Shown: positions 23,401-32,700 of the stretch, piece by piece
How the letters are laid out: every line of letters begins with the position of its first letter
Numbering within the stretch: position 1 is the first letter of the stretch
Assembly (NCBI RefSeq): GCF_001540865.1
Contig: NC_033627.1
Coordinates: forward strand, 13,205,153 to 13,269,152
Length of the DNA: 64,000 nt
Reading direction: 5' to 3'
Source: Ananas comosus
Lineage: Eukaryota > Streptophyta > Magnoliopsida > Poales > Bromeliaceae
Position numbers and translations under genes: made by a program
The notes under the pieces: generated by a model
Seen by the model: only the letters and a program-made list of their open reading frames with translations
The model's database searches: none
Told to the model about the DNA's origin: nothing

Positions 23401-26400
23401 GCCCGGCTATCACCTCGCGAACACTCATCCCGCATATGGCCTAGCTGCCCACAATGGATACATCTTCCATCACGCAGCGCACACCGCCGCGCCTGGTGGG
23501 TACCACCACAAACCACACAACCTGGGGAGGATCGAGTAAAGGACGGCTTCAAGTGGCACCTAGAACTTGACTGCCCCTCCGAACCGCTCATTAGCGACCT
23601 CCCCCCTCCCCGCTCACGCTTATGAGATTCGCGCTCCTCATGCACGAAAGCCTCGCTATGCTCTGCCCACAAAGAAAATTTTTACTCTATATAGTAGAGC
23701 ATTGTGGGTGTTGATGCATGCATTTGGGTAGTGCTCATGCTAGTCGTTTAGAATCATGTTCTATATGTTTAGAATGACTTAATTAAGCATTTATAAACCT
23801 TTGTGTTAAGCTTGGACTTAGTAAACGAAAGTGTCATAATGGGGCACTTAGACTAGCACATTATGAGACTATTGTATTGAGACATAGAGGTAGGCCATGG
23901 GCATCTATTATTTCCATGTTTTAGACATGATGACATAGAGATAGGCCTATGAGAGAGTTGTGACATATTCCATGTTGTAGACATGAGGACTTGGTACTTG
24001 TGACATACTGATAGCATGCTTGCCATTGTGCTCATTCGCACATGCTTGTGAGGGTCGCTCCCTACAAGCTGGCACTCCGGAGTTGGCCATTGCGATACGT
24101 TCGCCATGCGGGATTGGGCGCCGAAGTGGATTGTCGTGGGAAAGGCTCATTCCTAGGGTCGGGATGTTGACTACCACGGGGCCATTAGGCAGGGTAAAGC
24201 CAGACAGCCTTCGGGTGGGTCTTATCAGAGCTGAACTTTAAACAGATAAAGTGACGAGTGAACATTGACTAGAATAGTAAACAATGACATCTTTACTATT
24301 ACATTGTGGACTTCGGGTAGTTGCATATTCATGCATTACATGTTGGGTATTCATGTGTATACATATAGTAGTTGCTTTTTTTACTCATGCAAATCATGCT
24401 AAGTAGAGATATCATGATTATTGGGTACTCGTTTATTTATTTATTTACAGTGCATTTATACTCTTGTTATAGTTGTACACTGACCCTCTTTTATAGTCTC
24501 GGGCCTAGTGGTGCATTTCACTGAAGTCAGTAATTGCCCACTGGGAACTATTATTTAATAGTTCTCACGCCCCTGTTTCTATGTTTTCCTTTCAGAGCCT
24601 TCGGCACCGGCGGAGGCACGGGATCGCGGCAAGAGTGTCGCTTAGCTAGCTCGTGGAGAGTCCTTTTGCGCTAGGTGGTTACTCCTCCTTTTTGTATTTT
24701 GAGAGAGAGAGAGGTTTTGTGCCATGTATAGAGAGACCACCTTGTACTTTACTTAGCACTCGTTATGGGGCTCCTATTGCTTTTACTTTATGCTTTTATT
24801 TAGTGGATTATCAGCTTTATGTTCTCTTCTTTGTTTTAGAACTAGTTGTAAAATGCTCTGATATCACTAGATCTCTTTGTATTACAGTTTTAATTATTGG
24901 AAATTTTGTAGACGCCTTATATGTTTTAGACATATGGCGGGTCTGGACACGTGCCGGGTAGGCTTCCGCTGAGCCCCAGGGCGTGACACACAACCCCTCA
25001 CACACACACGCATATATGGAGGGAGAGAGAAACCTCCCTTTCTCTCTCTAGATCTCTCCCAAAATTGAATGATTTGATGGAGATTGAAGCTTGGAAGTGA
25101 ATCATCTTCATCTTCTTCATCTTCTCCTTGGTTTGGAGCAAGCTTTGAGGTGAGCTTCTTGAGCCCTCTCATGGTAGATCTTTAGAGCTTTATTTATAAA
25201 CTCTAGAAATGGGTTTAATGGAATCCTAGGATGTTAAATGAATGTAAATTCCATGAATCAAGTTCCAATTTGGGTATTCTTGCAATAGTAAACACCTAGG
25301 GCTTAAAAATAGAATTTTTGCTAGTAGATGGGTTTGATCTAAATTGAACCTATATGAACCTAATTGCTAGGTATACGAACGCGTTGGCGAAGTCGATTCG
25401 GCGATTCGTCGAGCCGGTGCGAAGATATTGAAGAAACGGTGTTTTTGGCTTCGTTTCCTGCTGGAGGGCCGAGGCGGCGTCTAGAAATCATGAAAACGGA
25501 TTTGGGGCACCGTGGCGGCTAGCTGTAGACCTATAATTTTCGGAGCCGCGAGTTGGTGCACGGTTGATGTGCAATTGCTGGATTGGGCCAAGCCAGGCGG
25601 CGTGTAACGCGGGAGGCCGATTGCAAGTGTCGACAAGCAATCGGAACGCGAATCGAGGTGGTTGTGCTCACCGAAGTGACTCGGTCGTCTCCATGTCAAA
25701 GTGGAGTATGGTTTTCTATTTGATGCATATAGGTGTATTGGTAGGCTTATATGATAATATGAATGTTTGAAACATGTTATATAGTTGATGTTGCCTACCG
25801 TTGAGATGAAATGCATAATGACATATAATGTGTTGAATGCTAGATGAATGCATGAGTTAATTGTCACATGAATGCATGAAAATGATGTTGTATGATGCAT
25901 GAACCATATTATACTAGATGAGAATATGCTAGATGGATGCATGATTGCATGTTGTAGTACATGCTAGATAAAATGTGCATGTGGATATCTATATACTAGA
26001 TGGTATAAGAATGTCGATATTGTGAAATACATTAGATCGAGTGGCATGTGAAATACGAGTGTAGCATTAACACTATGATATGGTTTGGAACCCTATAATG
26101 AGATGGTAAATGTGAATTGGACCCTAGGTGAATGAAAACCTAGTGAATGTGCAAGTAGTGTTTCGAGAACATCTAATTGATAACGAGTGGCATCTAGTTA
26201 ATGTAAACCTATGACGAGTAGCATATGAGTACCCTAGTGTAGTTGAAACACTAGACCAATGAGTATAGTAGCACATTGATCCCATGATGATGCCATCCCT
26301 AGTTGGTAGGATATTCCCAGTTCACAAGGATTGGATCGTGTTCGCATAGCCTGTCTGCGCTTGCTGTTGTTGCTCCACACAAGCTGTGCACTCCGGAGTT

Positions 26401-27228
26401 TAGACACACGAGAGGCAGTCATCGTGTGCTGCCTCGACTGCTGCTAGCTGTCCGCAGGCGGTCTCGGGGGTAGTTGAGCAGTGAGACTCCTCCCCTATGA
26501 GACTTAAAAACGTGAGATTGAGGGCGAACCTTCGTGTTAGCCAAGTGATTGGGTAATAAGCACATGAGCTGTAGCAATATCCTAGTTGAGTGGATTTAAG
26601 GCTGAGGTGCAAGTGAGACGTCCTTTGCCTCGAGCCTGACTTTACGCGGTACTCCGCGGATGATTGACTCAAGACCGAGTTGGGTGGATAGTTGATGAAG
26701 GTAAATGAGACCATATGATTAGAATTGTAATTGACACGAATTTAAAATAGAGGAATAACTTCGAAGTCAATTGGATGAGCTATGAATAGCAGGATTGAAA
26801 GTAGTATCGATTGAACTACTAGTTGGTTGCATAAATTGCATTATTTTCATATTGCATGATTGTGAGGCATGACATGTATTTCAATATTTGCATATATATA
26901 TATAGAGTTGAGCTATGATACTTTTACAAGTATCACCATCATGGTGCTATTAGGTTTTAAGCCATTGGATCTACTTTTTGATTATTAATAGCCCTTAGAT
27001 TAAACACTATTCCACCTACCACCACCTACCACCACCTACCACCATCATCTCAACCTCACATCTCTCCATCCAAAGGCTAAAAACACACAAGTATCACCCC
27101 CATGATACTTTTACAAGTATTCTAGCCCTACTATATATATATATATTAAACTTCACACGAAATACACCATTTGACGCCAGTGGAAATAAAAGCTACGAAG
27201 AAAATGGGAGGTGGACTACTGACGAAGC

Positions 27229-27267
<39 letters not shown>

Positions 27268-28068
27268 TTGGACTGAGCTATTATTAGTAGCAAAATTTCA
27301 TTATTGCTACCAGTTTTTTAGTCTTTGAATCAGCTCTTTTCATTATTTCTAACCATTGGATTAAATACTATAACCCAGTGGAGACCACTCAACCCTAGGG
27401 GGACCACTCAACTCTAACCGACTAATATCATCCTGACCCTACAATTTTTCATCCAAGGGTTAAAAACTTGATAGCAAAAAGAGTGTTTTACTATTAATAG
27501 TATTCCAGCCTAATTATATATATATATAGAGTGAGGCTATTATGCTATCGGAAGCATGGAGCCTTCCGTGCTTCCAGCTCGTTTTCGATGTTGCGACTTT
27601 CGAATCGTCGATCGGCTCCGTTAAACTTGATCTAGAGTATTTGGAGTACCTAGAAAATAAATTCTATTATTTTTCGATATCATTTGCCTAGTGATCGAAT
27701 GGGCTCAAAATCAACAAATTTCAATGACCGTAGTGAGCCGTTTGCAAGTTTAACAGTGTAGAAATATCCAAATCACGTGAAATTTTGATAGAAAATTTTT
27801 TATACTATATAAAACAAGATCAATATCTTTGATTTAAAATTTAATGTCATATTATTACATTTTGTAAGATTTTTATTTTCAGCCGTTGATTTTGAGGCCC
27901 TTCGTTCACTAGGCAAATGATATCGCAAAATCATAAAATTTATTTTCTATGTACTTCAAATACTCTAGATCAAGCTTAACGGAGCCGATCGACGATTCGA
28001 AAGTCGCAACATCGAAAACGAGCTGGAAGCAAAGAAGCCTCCGTGCTTCCGATAGCATAGTAGCCTCA

Positions 28069-28106
<38 letters not shown>

Positions 28107-28874
28107 GGGCTACTGTGCTATTAGGAGCACAGCAGCCCTTGTGTTCTTAAGTTCTTAACCGCCCATCAAATTTGATGGGTGGTTAGGGTGAAAGAGAAAA
28201 GAGTAATTAGAGAGAAATTAGGTTTCTCAATTTCTCTTCTCTTTGAATTTCTCTCCAATTTCTCTTCTCTCATTCACCCTAACCACCGATCAAATTTGAT
28301 GGGCGGTTAAGAACTTAGGAGCACAAAGGCTGCTGTGCTCCTAATAGCACAGTAACCCTACTCTTATATATATATATATATATATAGTAGGCTGGTATGC
28401 TTATGGCCTTCCGTGCTTCCACTTTGTTTTTGATGTTCGGACTTTCGAATCGACGATCGACTTCGTTAGAGTTGATCTAGAGTATTTGAAGTACCTAGAA
28501 AATAAATTTTGTAATTTTTCGATATCATTTGCCTAGTGATCGAAGGGGCTCAAAATCAATAATTTTAATGGCCGTGGTGAGCCGGTTGCAAGTTTAACGG
28601 TGTAGAAATATCCAAATCGCATGAAATTTTGATAGAAAATTCTTTATACCATATAAAACAACATCAATAACTTTGATGCTTTTGATATATATATATTTTG
28701 TGACCCTTTGATCGTTCAGTTAGTGATTCGAAAAAATCATAAAATTTGATTTCTAAATAATTTGAATGGTCTAGATCATGTTCAACGATGCCGATCGTCG
28801 ATTTGGAAGCTCTATGATAAAAAACAAATCGGTAGTAAACCGATAAGTTTACTACCGATAGTAGCCCAGTCAAA

Positions 28875-28950
<76 letters not shown>

Positions 28951-29736
28951 CAGCTATGGTGCTTGTAAAAATACCAAGCACTTGGTGCTTGTAAGTTTTT
29001 TACCGTTAGATCTATTCCTCGAATCATTTTTCAATCATTAGATTATACTATTCAACCAACCACTTACTCAACCCTAAGGGGCTCACATCATCCTAACCGA
29101 ATATCTCTTAATCCAATGGCTAAGAATTTACAAGCATCAATAACTTGATACTTTTAAAAGCATAGGAGCTCAATTCTCTCTCTCTATATATATATATGAG
29201 TTGTGCCGGTATGCTTATGGAAGCACTAAGGCCTCTGTGCTTTCAAGTTGTTTTTGATGTTCGGACTTTCAAATCGACGATCGGCTCCGTTAGAGTTAAT
29301 CTAGAGTATTTGAAATATCTAGAAAATAAAATTTTGTGATTTTTCGATATCATTTGCCTAGTGATCAAAGGGGCTCAAAATCAATAATTTTAATGGCCGT
29401 AGTGAACAGATTGCAAATTTAACGGTGTAGAAATATTCAAATCATATAAAATTTTGATAGAAAATTCTTTATACTATATAAAATAAGATCAATATCATTG
29501 ATCTAAATTTTTAATGTCATATCATCACATTTTGTGAGATTTTTATTTTCAGCCGTTGATTTTGAGCCCCTTCGATCACTAGGCAAATGATATCGAAAAA
29601 TCGCAAAATTTATTTTCTAGGTACTTCAAATACTCCAGATCAAGTCTAACGGAGCCGATCGTCGATTCGAAAGTCCCAACATCTAAAACAAATTGGAAGC
29701 ACGGAGACCTCCGTGCTTCCATAAGCATACTAGCCG

Positions 29737-29771
<35 letters not shown>

Positions 29772-32700
29772 TTAGGCTGGAATACTATTAATAGTAAATT
29801 GCTCTTTTTGCTATCAAGTTTTTAACCCTTGGATGAAAAATTATAGGGTCAGGATGATATTAGTCGGTTAGAGTTGAGTGGTCCCCCTAGGGTTGAGTGA
29901 TCCCCACTGGGTTATAGTATTTAATCTAATGGCTAGAAATAATGAAAAGAGTTGATCTAAAGGCTAAAAAACTGGTAGCAACAATGAGATTTTGCTACTA
30001 ATAGTAGCCCAGTCCAACTCTATATATATATATATATATATATAGGCTGGGGCTACTATACTTTTATAAGTATAGAACCCCTAATACTCATAAATTTTTA
30101 ATCGTTGATTGATGGGATGTGTGGTTAGGATGATGGTGGCCCTCACTTAAAATAATAGTGGTCCCCTAGGGTTGAGTGGGTAGTTGGTTGAATAGTATGA
30201 TCTAGCGGGTGGAAATGATCAATGGAATAAATCTAAGGGCAAAAAACTTATGAGGATAAGAGAGCCAATACTTATAAAAATATAGTAGCCGGACTCTATA
30301 TATATATAAAATATGGCTACTGCGCTACTAAGAGTACATGAGTTTTTGTACTTCTAAATTTCTAATTATTCATCAATTTTGATAAGTGGTTAGGATAAGA
30401 GAGAAAAGAGAAAGTGAAAAGATATTCAAAGAGAAACTAAATTGAAATACTTAATTTTTTTTTTCAATTTCTTTTTTCCCTTTTATCTTAATCATTTATT
30501 AAAATTAAAAAATGGTTAGAAATTTAGGAGCACATAAGCTACTGTAATTCTAATAATACAGTATATAGTCCTGCTCTATCTCTCTCTATATATATTTGGC
30601 ATCACTTACGAGAGCGAGAAAGAAATTCATTCATTAAATTATATACACAATTTATAAAATGATGTAGAAGTTGCTAGTAAATACACTATTTCTGTAAAAA
30701 AAAAAAATTGGAAAGTATATTCTATATTTTTACATTAAAAACAATATCGAATTAAAAAGATGTTTTTTTTTTTTTTTTTTAGAGATAGATAACACTCTAT
30801 CCGTTTCGTTTATTTCATTTAGAAATAAATTTAGCTGAAAAATGTGAATCAATTATGATTCAAAATTCGGTCTCGGATACTAACCATCAAGTTCTTTGCC
30901 ACTTACTCTAGAGACGGTCGGTAATTAAAAAGATGTTACAATATATTTATTATTTTTTTCTAGTTAGTGATAATACTGAATTGGATTGGTACAAATATAT
31001 ACCATACACAGTAGTATCGCATGTAAGATCATTCTCGAGAGAGAGAGAGAGTCCAAAATATCAAGGATTCTATTGGTTCAGGTACGTACGTAACATCACA
31101 TCATTTTTGAAGTGCCCCATTTATCCACGCGTTTCATTCATTAGTCCAGGTCCAACCAGTGGGAGAGGGAATCAACAAGTTCGTAGACAATTTCCTCAAC
31201 GAAATGTTTTATGCCAAGTGTATTGGAAAAATTTTAGAATACAATAGATATATTAGTGACGTGGCGTAACAAACTAATCAAATTAATTTTTTTAAAAATA
31301 TATGTCCCATCATGATTATAAAAAAGTATTTTTATTATACTTTTGTTTGAAAAGAAGGAATATGATTGGTTTGTTATTGAAAACGTGGTGCAAGTGTGAC
31401 AGTGTAGAATTCCTCCGTGTATTGAACACTCTAAATGAATGCCTTTTTGAAGTCCAAAACGTCCTCAAAGAGTATACTTTGAAGTCAAAATTGAGTTTTG
31501 CTAATTCGATCCAATGATAGACTTTTTCGTCCAAAGCCGTATGATATCTCTTGCTTAACCAGAAAACACGGTCAGCAATTGTTTTCATTAATTATTATCT
31601 AAGCCCCAATGCATTTGTAAATATGAGCCAGTTTAGTGCACATGATTGGATTTGATAAGATAAAATGATAAAGTAATACTATCTGAGAGTTACGGTTTAG
31701 CAACGCAGAGAGGTGATAGAAAGATTTGGTGGTGGGATAGGACGAAAACTTTTTGAATCCAATTCCTCATTAACCCAACTTTTCATGTGGAATTTAATTT
31801 CTAATTCCCAGCCCAATTTAGGTATCTTGGGCGTCTGAGTTACTAAACCACTTTTTCTTCGGGAGGGTCAAAGGTCCCCGCCGAAGAACTCTGTTTGGCG
31901 GGCCTTAAAAAAATGGGTCCAAGTGAAGAACCAATTTTGGGAATTGTGCTTGAATTTGGGCCTTAATTTGAAATTGATCCACATAGACCTCACATGACCC
32001 AATTAAGTACTGATTAAATGGGGCTAAAATTTGTCACTAAGGCTGGATTCTTCAAAAAGTTCCGCAAGTTTGAAGCCCACTAAACTATAAACTCGAATCC
32101 AAATCTATCAAATCACTGTTTCAATTTTTCAGAAAAGAAGAAGGAAAAATCAACTCATTGTTTCAATGTCGCTTACTAGGATTTTGAAATTTCACAAATT
32201 AATCACATCCAAGCTTAGGGTATGATTAGCTCGACGGTGCATCAAACTGTCTATCACATCTGACCAACACACTAGTCCGCTTTCGCGTGCTGCGCTGCAA
32301 TACCAAATGCAGGGCCAAATTAGGCTCTTAGGTATCGTTTGGTTCGGAGATAAGCAAAAAGTGACTATTTCAGAGATAGGTATAAATTGAGATATAAGCG
32401 GGAATTAGATCAATTCTACGTTTGGATGAAAATTGAGTTATTTCTGAGAATAAAAAAATAGCATTTGATTAGGTAAGATGGAATAAGAAGGATAGTGGGT
32501 TTTATAAATAAAAAGTAATGATATTATCCTCTTATTATATTTGACTTTGAATTTTTAAAATTTTAAATTTATATTTTTAAATTTAAAATTTTAATTTTGA
32601 GATTATAAATTATAAATTTTAAAAATTTAAATTTTTAATTTTTAAAATTTTAAAATAAGAATAAGGGTGGGAACAATTAATAAAAATAATTTATTATAAT

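Noticed and set aside
24653..24961. 102-codon frame in LTR-like sequence
   Set aside because: No retroviral or host domain, inside a non-coding LTR remnant, composition not coding-like.
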